Assembly: GCA_937881155.1 (NCBI GenBank) | Contig: CALGFI010000067.1 | Span: 1-12,124 of the forward strand | Direction: 5' to 3' | Origin: an uncultured bacterium | GTDB lineage: Bacteria > Actinomycetota > UBA4738 > HRBIN12 | DNA length: 12,124 nt | Part shown: piece by piece, positions 7,001-12,124 of the stretch | How the letters are laid out: every line of letters begins with the position of its first letter | How positions within the stretch are numbered: the first letter of the stretch is position 1 | The notes under the pieces: generated by a model | Seen by the model: only the letters and a program-made list of their open reading frames with translations | What the model was told of the DNA's origin: nothing | The model's database searches: none | Position numbers and translations under genes: made by a program

Positions 7001-7558
7001 GGCGACGGCGACGTCGTCACCGTCGCCGGCATCGTCGGGTTCGTGACGCGGAAGTTCACGAAGAAGGGAGAGCCGTTCGCGCAGTTCCGCTTGGAGGACC
7101 TCACCGGCGGCGTGATCGTCGTGGCCTTCCCCAACGTGTACGAGCGCGTTCCCGAGCTGATCGAGACCGACGCCATCGTGCTCGTGAAAGGGCGGGCCGA
7201 TCTCCGAGGACGCGAGCTCCAGCTCCGCGCGCTCGAGATCCGCGAGCCGGACCTCGGGATCGAGCGGCAGACACCGCCCGACCATCTGCTCGTCGTGGAC
7301 GTGCCCGCGGCAAGCTGCACGAACGCCGTCATCGCCAAGCTCCGCGAGCTGCTCGGTGCGCACGCGGGCCGGACGCCGGTCCAGGTTCGGTTCCTGTCTT
7401 CGCGCGGCGTGACGCCGCTCGACGTGGGGACGTACCGCGTCGATCCGAACGCCGGCGTGCTGTCCGAGCTTCGAGCGCTCCTCGGTGCGGAGGCCGTGAA
7501 GGTCATCCCGCGCCGGGATACACGCGTCGTCGCGGTGCCGGATCTCGTGGTGCGCTGA
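4019..7558 (+). CDS. dnaE: DNA polymerase III alpha subunit (replicative, DnaE1 type)
   Basis: Catalytic subunit of the replicative polymerase, 1179 aa, the usual size for actinobacterial DnaE1 (the mutagenic DnaE2 is shorter). The N-terminal PHP domain keeps a full set of likely metal ligands: H12 and H14 (HLHTHTEFS), D21, H46 (TDHG), E71, H93, and D211 with H213 (NDSH). This resembles actinobacterial DnaE1, where the PHP domain is a proofreading exonuclease, and differs from the degenerate E. coli domain. The palm has D409 and D411 (PDIDMDF) and D570 (KMDFLGLR), the catalytic Asp triad; GPGRGSAAGSVVSY is also seen. A helix-hairpin-helix region lies near 830-880 and an OB fold near 1000-1075 (VVTVAGIVGFVTRKFTKKGE). 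The GTG at 4019 gives MALSGRSFVHLH and has no Shine-Dalgarno. TTG 4025 (MSGRSFVHLH) is an alternative because the predicted transcript may begin after 4019. hisA follows 16 bp downstream. Confidence 0.96.
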   Translation: MALSGRSFVHLHTHTEFSLLDGASRVTQLFERAALEGMPALAMTDHGVMFGALDFYEAGVRASVKPILGVEAYVAPTSRFERMPGESEEKYRHLTILAKDETGYRNLLRLVTDAHLEGFYHRPRIDKELLSERAEGLIGLSGCMASETAQLLMAGQDEKAADVARTYGDIFGAGNFFMEIQDHGMAEQRRLLPKLVELSRSTGLPLVATNDSHYTEREDAKAHDVLLCIQQQKVQTDTNRLRFESDEFYLKSADEMREVFREFPAACDNTLAIAEMCELTLRFGDDVSAEERFHVPTFEPPEGLDRDTYLRHLVEDGARERYGELSREIRDRIDRELGVIASMGFSGYFLIVWDLIRFARENGIRVGPGRGSAAGSVVSYSLRITDLDPLRYDLIFERFLNPGRIQMPDIDMDFDERRRDEVIRYVASKYGSDHVAQIITFQTIKGKQGIRDSARVLGFPASVGDRLCKMYPAAVLGREHPIDEALRLSPELRDSYEREPESREIVDSARALEGLRREDSVHAAGVVIGDAPLVNYLPLKLSKDSRDDSRRIVTQFDMHGVEKLGLLKMDFLGLRTLSVIEDTLSHLRRTGIDLDIDHVPLDDEGVYEMLDGGVTTGVFQLEGAGMRSLIKQLSPDRFEDLMALVALYRPGPLNAGMHVEYAERKHGRKPVAYPHADLEEILAGTYGIMVYQEQVMQIAVRMAGYSMAEADMLRQAMGKKIRAKLLIHREKFIDGCKTNGYPERLAREMFDLMEPFADYGFNASHACAYAYIAYQTAFLKRHHPIEYMSAVLTSVKDDKDRKPYYLNACRLMGLEVLPPDVNESEQDFAPAPGDGRRIRFGLSAVRNVGAGAVQQIIEARRSKGAFTGFADFCRKVDPSVLTKKVLESLVYAGAFDSLGYARGALIQTHEKVSVPIAAERKAEAAGQPSLFGGGDRAATDVQETVLVGDEFDRRTLLRLEKEVLGQFVTDHPLLEVKEVLAAQTDMELSEVGGLGDGDVVTVAGIVGFVTRKFTKKGEPFAQFRLEDLTGGVIVVAFPNVYERVPELIETDAIVLVKGRADLRGRELQLRALEIREPDLGIERQTPPDHLLVVDVPAASCTNAVIAKLRELLGAHAGRTPVQVRFLSSRGVTPLDVGTYRVDPNAGVLSELRALLGAEAVKVIPRRDTRVVAVPDLVVR

Positions 7559-7562
7559 CGCG

Positions 7563-7568
7563 TACGCT
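7563..7568 (+). promoter_or_regulatory. -10 box placing hisA on a leaderless transcript
   Basis: TACGCT (TAnnnT) ends 6 nt before GTG 7575, so transcription would start at about the G of the start codon. No clear -35 is visible and no Shine-Dalgarno precedes the gene. hisA may also be read through from dnaE. Confidence 0.4.
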
Positions 7569-7574
7569 TCGCGC

Positions 7575-8285
7575 GTGACGTTCGAGATCATTCCCGCGAT
7601 CGACATCGCCCGCGGACGTCTCGTCAGACTTTCCGGCGGTGAGGTCGAACCGGTCCAGGCCGACGGGGGGAACCCCGTCGCAGCGGCGGCGCGATTCGTC
7701 GACGCCGGTGCCACCCGGCTCCATGTCGTCGACGTCGACCTCGCGACGACCGGCACGCCGGCGAACCTCGAGCACCTGGCGTCGATCGCGGCGCTCGGCG
7801 TTCCGGTCCAGGGCAGCGGCGGCGTCACCACGCGTGGTCACGTCGACGCCTTCCTCGAGGCCGGCGCCGAGCGCGTCGTGCTCGGGTCGGCGGCGTTCGC
7901 GAACAGAACGGCGGCCGAGGAGTTGCTCGAAGCGTGCGGCGATCGGCTGTGCGTGGGCATCGAGGCGGACGGCGCGACCATCCGCCCGAGGAATACGGAT
8001 CACGATCTCGCGCTGTGGGACACGCTCCAGTGGCTCGAGGGCCTGGATGTCGCCCGGTTCGTGTTCACGGACGTGCGCCGCGATTCCGCCGGACCCGACC
8101 TCGACGGCGTCTGGGCGCTCGCCATGCACACCGGCAAGCCGGTGCTTGCGTCGGGCGGGGTGCGCTCGATCGACGATCTTCGAGCGATCGCGTCGCTCGC
8201 CGGCACGGTCGAGGGCGCAATCGTCGGGCGCGCGCTCCACGAACATCTCGATCTGGCGGAGGCGCGGCGCGCCATCGCGGGCTGA
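7575..8285 (+). CDS. hisA: HisA/PriA-family phosphoribosyl isomerase, divergent active site
   Basis: A 236-aa (beta/alpha)8 barrel of the HisA/PriA family, which isomerises ProFAR to PRFAR in histidine synthesis; PriA also performs the TrpF reaction. Visible marks are PAID10 (catalytic base position), VVDVDLA, SGGV with VVLGSAAF, FTDVRRD (T165 and D170, matching conserved Thr and Asp), SGGVRSIDDL, and the phosphate-binding end AIVGRAL. The second catalytic acid, Asp in the usual VGLDAR motif, is Glu130 here (VGIEADG). The usual RGW of loop 5 reads RPR (137-139), so the Trp that PriA uses for the anthranilate substrate is missing. It precedes trpC by 44 bp and no trpF is in the window, so a PriA or TrpF-leaning role is suggested by position, while the residues argue for altered specificity. 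GTG 7575 is chosen from its -10 spacing and the fit of MTFEIIPAID. Family certain, substrate uncertain. Confidence 0.85.
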   Translation: MTFEIIPAIDIARGRLVRLSGGEVEPVQADGGNPVAAAARFVDAGATRLHVVDVDLATTGTPANLEHLASIAALGVPVQGSGGVTTRGHVDAFLEAGAERVVLGSAAFANRTAAEELLEACGDRLCVGIEADGATIRPRNTDHDLALWDTLQWLEGLDVARFVFTDVRRDSAGPDLDGVWALAMHTGKPVLASGGVRSIDDLRAIASLAGTVEGAIVGRALHEHLDLAEARRAIAG

Positions 8286-8311
8286 CCCATCGCCGCCACG
8301 GGCCGCACACG

Positions 8312-8317
8312 TAGACT
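8312..8317 (+). promoter_or_regulatory. Possible -10 box for trpC
   Basis: TAGACT, identical to the dnaE -10, lies 12 nt before the trpC ATG, giving a predicted leader of about 6 nt. There is no recognisable -35 and no Shine-Dalgarno. No trp leader peptide or attenuator is visible in the 44-bp gap (8286-8329). Confidence 0.35.
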
Positions 8318-8329
8318 CCCTGCCCACCG

Positions 8330-9103
8330 ATGGGCTTCCTCAGTGACGTCGTCGACGAGGTGAAACGCCGACTCGAGCGCCATCCGCTCGACGACTCGCG
8401 AATGATGAACCTCGCCCTGGGGCTGCCGCCGACACGTCCGTTCGCGGGCGCGCTGTGGTCCTCGCGGCCACCGGCGGTGATCGCCGAGGTGAAACGAGCG
8501 TCGCCGTCGGCCGGAAGGATCGGCGACGTCGAAGCCGCCGGTCGAGCACGGCAGTACGAGAGGGCGGGCGCGTCGGCCGTCTCGGTGCTCACGGAGGCGA
8601 ATCACTTCGATGGCGCTCTCGCCGATCTTCGTGCGGCCCACCTGGCCGTCTCGATCCCCGTCCTGCGCAAGGACTTCCTGGTGCACCCGTCGCAGCTGAT
8701 CGAGTCCCGCGTCGAGGGGGCCGACGCTGTCCTGCTGATCGCGGCGGCGCTGTCCGAACCGGAGCTGAAGGCGATGCTCAATGCGTGCGACGATCTCGGC
8801 CTCGAGGCGCTGGTCGAGTCGCACACGGAGGAGGATCTGGACAAGGCGCTCGGGACGGACGCGAAGGTTATCGGGGTGAACGCGCGCGATCTGGAGAGCC
8901 TCGAGATCGACCTCGAACGCGCGCTCTCGCTGCTGAAGGGCGTTCCCCGCGACCGTATCGCCGTGCTGGAGAGCGGCGTGAGCGAGCGCGAGGACGTCGA
9001 GCGTGCGGTCGGCGCCGGTGCGCGAGCGGTGCTGGTCGGCGAGACGCTGATGCGCGCCGAAGACGTCGGCGCGACCCTTCGCGCGTTGCGAGGCGAACGA
9101 TGA
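8330..9103 (+). CDS. trpC: Indole-3-glycerol phosphate synthase
   Basis: Closes the indole ring: CdRP to indole-3-glycerol phosphate, CO2 and water, the step before tryptophan synthase. At 257 aa it is a single-domain enzyme, not fused to TrpF. The expected catalytic residues are visible: E53 and K55 in IAEVKRASPS, K114 in VLRKDFLVHP, E163 in LVES, N184 in GVNARDL, and E214 with S215 in AVLESGVS; GETLM is in the phosphate-binding region. The ATG at 8330 is the only sensible start and fits family N-termini. Its stop overlaps the trpB ATG (ATGA), so trpC, trpB and trpA form one coupled operon. Nothing looks unusual in the active site. Confidence 0.96.
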   Translation: MGFLSDVVDEVKRRLERHPLDDSRMMNLALGLPPTRPFAGALWSSRPPAVIAEVKRASPSAGRIGDVEAAGRARQYERAGASAVSVLTEANHFDGALADLRAAHLAVSIPVLRKDFLVHPSQLIESRVEGADAVLLIAAALSEPELKAMLNACDDLGLEALVESHTEEDLDKALGTDAKVIGVNARDLESLEIDLERALSLLKGVPRDRIAVLESGVSEREDVERAVGAGARAVLVGETLMRAEDVGATLRALRGER

Positions 9104-10308
9104 GCGTCACGGCCCCGACGCTCCCCGACGCGCGCGGACGGTTCGGCCGGTTCGGCGGCCGTTACGTCCCCGAGATCCTCATCCCGGCGCTCGACGAGCT
9201 GGCCATCGCCTGGTCCGATCTCCGCGACGACGCGGCGTTCCGCGGCGAGCTCGACGCGCTGTTGCGCGACTACGTCGGCCGGCCCTCGCCGCTCACGTTC
9301 GCCTCGCGCCTGTCGGACGCGCTCGGTTACCGGATCTGGCTGAAGCGCGAGGACCTGAATCACACCGGCGCCCACAAGATCAACAACACGCTCGGGCAGG
9401 TGCTGCTCGCGCGACGTCTCGGCAAGCGACGGATCATCGCGGAGACGGGCGCCGGGATGCACGGCGTCGCCACGGCGACGGCGTCTGCTCTGTTCGGGCT
9501 GCCGTGCGTCGTGTACATGGGAGAGGAGGACACCGTCCGCCAGGCGCCGAACGTCGCGCGGATGCAGCTCCTCGGCGCCGAGGTCGTCACCGTCACGTCG
9601 GGCAGCCGAACGCTGAAGGACGCGATGAACGAGGCGATGCGCGACTGGGCGGCGTCCGTTCGCGAGACGCACTACGTGATCGGCTCGGTCGCCGGACCAC
9701 ATCCGTTCCCCGTTCTCGTCCGCGAGTTCCAGCGCGTGATCGGAGAGGAGACGCGGTCGCAGCTCCGCGACGTGGAGGGACGCGATCCCGACGCCGTCGT
9801 CGCGTGCGTCGGCGGCGGGAGCAACGCGATGGGAATCTTCGCCGCGTTCGTCGGGGCGCCGGACGTCCGGCTGATCGGCGTGGAGGCCGGCGGACGAGGC
9901 GACGGGCCGGGGGAGCACTGCCGCTCCCTGACGCTCGGCGAGCCCGGTGTGCTCCACGGCTCGCTGTCGTATCTGCTGCAGGACGAGGACGGGCAGGTGC
10001 TGCCGACGCACTCGATCTCGGCCGGGCTCGACTACCCGGGCGTCGGCCCGGAGCACTCCTATCTGAAGGAGTCCGGCCGTGCCGAGTACGTCGCCGCGAC
10101 CGATGCGCAGGCGCTCGAGGGGTTCCAGGCATTGGCCAGGAACGAAGGGATCTTGCCGGCGCTCGAGCCGGCCCACGCCATCGGCTGGCTCCTCACCAGG
10201 CCGCTGCCCGATGGCTCGCTCGTCGTGGTGAACGTCTCGGGTCGCGGCGACAAGGACCTCGAAACGGTCCGCACGGCGCTCGGCGTCGATGCCGTCGCAA
10301 CCCCGTGA
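9100..10308 (+). CDS. trpB: Tryptophan synthase beta chain
   Basis: PLP enzyme joining indole and L-serine to give tryptophan, in the alpha2-beta2 complex with TrpA. It is 402 aa, TrpB1 type, with the N-terminal FGRFGGRYVPE that contacts TrpA. K93 in HTGAHKINN is the PLP lysine, E115 the catalytic Glu, GGGSNA (238-243) the PLP phosphate loop, and VSGRGDKD lies near the C-terminus. Odd points: the near-invariant GAGQHG reads GAGMHG (M120; ATG at 9457-9459), so the Gln of the beta-subunit COMM region is replaced by Met; KINNTLG replaces the usual KINNALG. Neither is an obvious loss of function. The ATG overlaps the trpC stop by 4 bp, with GAGG about 6 nt upstream as a weak ribosome site; the stop overlaps the trpA GTG by 4 bp, consistent with stoichiometric coupling. 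Confidence 0.97.
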   Translation: MSVTAPTLPDARGRFGRFGGRYVPEILIPALDELAIAWSDLRDDAAFRGELDALLRDYVGRPSPLTFASRLSDALGYRIWLKREDLNHTGAHKINNTLGQVLLARRLGKRRIIAETGAGMHGVATATASALFGLPCVVYMGEEDTVRQAPNVARMQLLGAEVVTVTSGSRTLKDAMNEAMRDWAASVRETHYVIGSVAGPHPFPVLVREFQRVIGEETRSQLRDVEGRDPDAVVACVGGGSNAMGIFAAFVGAPDVRLIGVEAGGRGDGPGEHCRSLTLGEPGVLHGSLSYLLQDEDGQVLPTHSISAGLDYPGVGPEHSYLKESGRAEYVAATDAQALEGFQALARNEGILPALEPAHAIGWLLTRPLPDGSLVVVNVSGRGDKDLETVRTALGVDAVATP

Positions 10309-11078
10309 CCGGCGATCTGGAGGTCGCGCTCCGAAAGCGCCGGGACGCCGGAGGGCGCGCGTTCGTCCCCTACGTCACGGGCGGGCTCGACGGTGTGGAC
10401 GCCGATCTGTTGCGCGGCCTCGCCGCCGCCGGCGCCGATGCGATCGAGGTCGGCATCCCGTTCTCCGACCCGGTGATGGATGGCGGCGTGATCCAGGAGG
10501 CGTCGCGCCGCGCGTTGGAAGCGGGTACGCGCCCCGAAGACGTGCTGCGCACCATCCACGGCGCGAGCGTCGACGTTCCGGTCGCCGTGATGACGTACTT
10601 CAACCCGGTTCTTCGTCACGGCGTGAGGGCGTTCCTCGACGACGCGGCCGACGCCGGCGTCGCGGGCGTCATCGTTCCGGACCTCCCCGTGGACGAAGCG
10701 GACGACGTCGCCGCGGCGTGCAGGTCCGCCGGGGTCGCGCCGGTGTTCCTCGCCGCGCCCGGCACCAGCCCCCAACGCCTCCGCGCGATCGCGGGGGTCG
10801 CCGCGGGATTCGTCTACTGCGTCGCGACGTACGGGGTGACCGGCGAGCGCGAGGCGCTGTCGGGAACCGCGGCGCAGGTCGTCGAGGCGCTCCGCCCGCT
10901 CACCGACCTGCCGTTGCTGGTCGGCGTGGGGATCGGGACGCCGGAGCAGGCCGCCGAGGCGTGCCGGTTCGCCGACGGTGTCGTCGTCGGCAGCGCGCTC
11001 GTCCGGCCCCTGCTGGGGGGCGATCCGGACGCCGCCGTCCGGCTCGCCGGCGCGTTCCGCGACGCCGTCCCGTCCTGA
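10305..11078 (+). CDS. trpA: Tryptophan synthase alpha chain
   Basis: Cleaves indole-3-glycerol phosphate to indole and glyceraldehyde-3-phosphate and channels indole to TrpB. It is 257 aa, a TIM barrel of normal length. E48 (AIEVGIPFSDP) and D59 (VMDG) are the catalytic acids; Y171 (FVYCVATYGVTG), GVGIGTPEQA and VVGSALV are the other family marks. The residue after D59-G60 is G61, where Pro is usual (DGP), and the segment before GVTG reads VATY instead of the common S-containing form; both lie around the active site and are mild deviations. The GTG start overlaps the trpB stop (GTGA) and gives the expected N-terminus MTGDLEVALRKRRDAG. There is no Shine-Dalgarno, so initiation probably depends on coupling. 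It is the last trp gene here; I see no intrinsic terminator after it. Confidence 0.95.
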   Translation: MTGDLEVALRKRRDAGGRAFVPYVTGGLDGVDADLLRGLAAAGADAIEVGIPFSDPVMDGGVIQEASRRALEAGTRPEDVLRTIHGASVDVPVAVMTYFNPVLRHGVRAFLDDAADAGVAGVIVPDLPVDEADDVAAACRSAGVAPVFLAAPGTSPQRLRAIAGVAAGFVYCVATYGVTGEREALSGTAAQVVEALRPLTDLPLLVGVGIGTPEQAAEACRFADGVVVGSALVRPLLGGDPDAAVRLAGAFRDAVPS

Positions 11079-11119
11079 GGCACCCCCGCGTACATCGAGC
11101 AGTCCCCCGAGCGTGCCGG

Positions 11120-11137
11120 TTGCGTACTGATACGCGA
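11120..11137. repeat. Inverted repeat TTGCGTA-CTGA-TACGCGA
   Basis: Seven-base arms (one mismatch) around CTGA in the 126-bp gap between trpA and the lipoprotein gene. It may be a regulator site for the transporter gene or a weak hairpin. No T run follows, so it is not an intrinsic terminator. Confidence 0.3.
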
Positions 11138-11146
11138 AAGCCCGGT

Positions 11147-11162
11147 GGCCGCGGCCGCGGCC
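11147..11162. repeat. Perfect 16-bp GC palindrome
   Basis: GGCCGCGGCCGCGGCC is its own reverse complement, made of GGCCGC units. It lies 42 bp before the start codon of the lipoprotein gene. A role is unknown. No T run follows it, and GC-only words of this kind can arise by composition in such DNA. Confidence 0.35.
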
Positions 11163-11191
11163 GATGTGATAGGTAGCAGGCGATCGACTCG

Positions 11192-11198
11192 AAGGAGG
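11192..11198 (+). promoter_or_regulatory. Strong Shine-Dalgarno of the lipoprotein gene
   Basis: AAGGAGG lies 6 nt before ATG 11205. It is the strongest ribosome site in the window; the DksA-like gene, dnaE, hisA, trpC and trpA have none. It fixes the start codon and implies a conventional 5' leader, although no clear promoter can be seen in 11079-11190. Confidence 0.85.
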
Positions 11199-11204
11199 GG
11201 GTTC

Positions 11205-12124
11205 ATGAGGAAGCGCAGGTTCTTTGGCCTGCTCGCGCTCTTCGCAGCGCTGACCCTCGTCACCGCCGCGTGTGCGGACGACGACGGCGACGGCACCGGC
11301 ACCGACGGTGACGGCGGCGCTGCTGCAGCGTGCGACGAGGACGAGTTCGGCTGCGTCGAGTACGCGGAGGGCGAGCCGATCCACCTGGCGACGCTTCTGT
11401 CGATCTCGGGCGCGACCGCGGCTCTCGGGACCGACAGCAACCGCGGAGTGGAGCTGGCGATCGACAACCTCGACGACTCGCTCGACGGGACGCCCGGGCA
11501 GCTCCTCGGGCGTGACATCGAGGTGACCCAAGAGGACGACGGCTGCGCGGCCGAGGGCGGCCAGGCGGGTGGCACGGCGCTCGCTGCCGACGAGACGATC
11601 GTTGCCGTCATCGGCACGACGTGCTCGAGCGCGGCGCTCGGCGTGGCCGACACGATCCTCTCGGACGGAGGGATCCTTACCTTCTCGCCGTCCAACACCA
11701 ACCCCGGGCTCACGTCGGAGGAGGCGCACCAGCCGTTCTACGCGCGCACCGCGCACAACGACCTGATCCAGGGCGCGATCGTGGCGGAGTTCGTCTTCAA
11801 CGAGTTGGGCGTCGACTCGGCGGCGACCATCAACGACGAGAGCCCCTACGCCGATGGTCTCGCGGCGGCGTTCCGCGACACGTTCGAGGGCCTCGGCGGG
11901 ACGATCACCACCGTCGAGCAGGTTCAGAGCACGGACGAGGACCTCAGCGCCGTTCTCCGAAGCGTCGCCGAGGGCGACCCCGGTGTCGTGTACGGGCCGA
12001 ACTTCAACCCGGTCTGTGCGCTCACGTACTCCCAGGGAGCGGACATCTTCCCAGCGGAAACGATCCAGGTCGGCTCGGACGGGTGTCTGGAGAGCGCGTT
12101 CTTCGAGCTCGCCGGAAGTCCGGC
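11205..12124 (+). CDS. ABC transporter substrate-binding lipoprotein, branched-chain amino acid type (runs off right edge)
   Basis: The first 306 codons of an extracytoplasmic ligand-binding protein of the Leu/Ile/Val-binding (Peripla_BP_6, LivJ/LivK) family. Residues 1-22 are a signal peptide (MRKRRFFGLLALFAALTLVT, then AA) and C23 is the lipidated cysteine of the lipobox TAAC. It is followed by an Asp/Gly-rich linker (24-38). The mature part shows family features: LATLLSISGATAALGTDSNR then GVELAIDNL, AVIGTTCSSAALGVADTIL, TFSPSNTNPGLT, YARTAHNDLIQGAIVAEFV and INDESPYADGLAAAF. Several further cysteines (C43, C50 and others) could form disulphides. Ligand identity cannot be read from the sequence; related proteins bind amino acids, amides or urea. 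The permease and ATPase genes are probably downstream, outside the window. The start is fixed by a strong AAGGAGG. Membrane anchoring would need an LspA such as the one encoded at 1254-1784. Confidence 0.9.
   Translation, partial: MRKRRFFGLLALFAALTLVTAACADDDGDGTGTDGDGGAAAACDEDEFGCVEYAEGEPIHLATLLSISGATAALGTDSNRGVELAIDNLDDSLDGTPGQLLGRDIEVTQEDDGCAAEGGQAGGTALAADETIVAVIGTTCSSAALGVADTILSDGGILTFSPSNTNPGLTSEEAHQPFYARTAHNDLIQGAIVAEFVFNELGVDSAATINDESPYADGLAAAFRDTFEGLGGTITTVEQVQSTDEDLSAVLRSVAEGDPGVVYGPNFNPVCALTYSQGADIFPAETIQVGSDGCLESAFFELAGSP

Noticed and set aside
5663..7831. 722-codon open frame on the minus strand opposite dnaE
   Set aside because: It is antisense to the well-conserved dnaE and hisA frames. 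High GC at third codon positions keeps such mirror frames open; the translation is Arg/His/Val-rich with no recognisable domain.
8602..10176. 524-codon minus-strand open frame opposite trpC and trpB
   Set aside because: Antisense shadow of two conserved genes with no domain of its own. The same applies to 10059-11756 on the minus strand opposite trpB, trpA and the lipoprotein gene.
11147..11162. GC palindrome as trpA terminator
   Set aside because: It has no loop and no following T tract, and sits 69 bp past the trpA stop close to the next gene.

Overview
The window is GC-rich DNA, most likely from a deep-branching member of the Actinomycetota (high-GC Gram-positives). Three things point there: strong G/C at third codon positions, the gene order ileS / DksA-like / lspA / pseudouridine synthase / dnaE1, and several genes that start almost directly on a TAnnnT -10 box with no Shine-Dalgarno. 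I cannot name the genus. Nearly all genes are core metabolism or DNA replication; I see no phage, transposon, CRISPR array or defence island.

Left part (1-2687). The 5' end of ileS (isoleucyl-tRNA synthetase) runs off the left edge on the minus strand. It is preceded by a complete T-box riboswitch with an AUC (Ile) specifier, an antiterminator and a competing intrinsic terminator. On the plus strand follow a DksA/TraR-type zinc-finger protein, lspA (signal peptidase II) and an RluA/RluD-family pseudouridine synthase. These three lie 4 and 6 bp apart and look like one transcription unit. lspA has no ATG, GTG or TTG that would keep its first membrane helix and appears to start at CTG.

Middle (2677-7558). 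A minus-strand RecB/AddB/Cas4-like PD-(D/E)XK nuclease with four iron-sulphur-type cysteines is convergent with the pseudouridine synthase (11-bp overlap) and divergent from dnaE. dnaE encodes the replicative DNA polymerase III alpha subunit, with an apparently intact PHP (proofreading-type) domain. The 160-bp divergent intergenic region carries the same 11-mer over the -35 box of both promoters, once on each strand, with DnaA-box-like words between them. This suggests joint control.

Right part (7575-12124). A divergent HisA/PriA-type isomerase is followed by trpC, trpB and trpA. trpC/trpB and trpB/trpA overlap by 4 bp each. No trpF is present, so the HisA-like protein sits where an actinobacterial PriA (dual HisA/TrpF) could serve tryptophan synthesis, but it has altered active-site residues. 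After a 126-bp gap, a branched-chain-amino-acid-type ABC transporter substrate-binding lipoprotein begins and runs off the right edge. Its lipobox makes it a plausible substrate of the LspA encoded in this window.

The most notable points are the GXHH version of the class I signature in IleRS (a form linked to mupirocin hyper-resistance), the attenuator-type T-box, the shared nuclease/dnaE operator-like repeats, the unusual HisA/PriA active site next to trpCBA, a Gln-to-Met change in a near-invariant TrpB motif, and the CTG start of lspA. No wholly new multi-gene system is evident.
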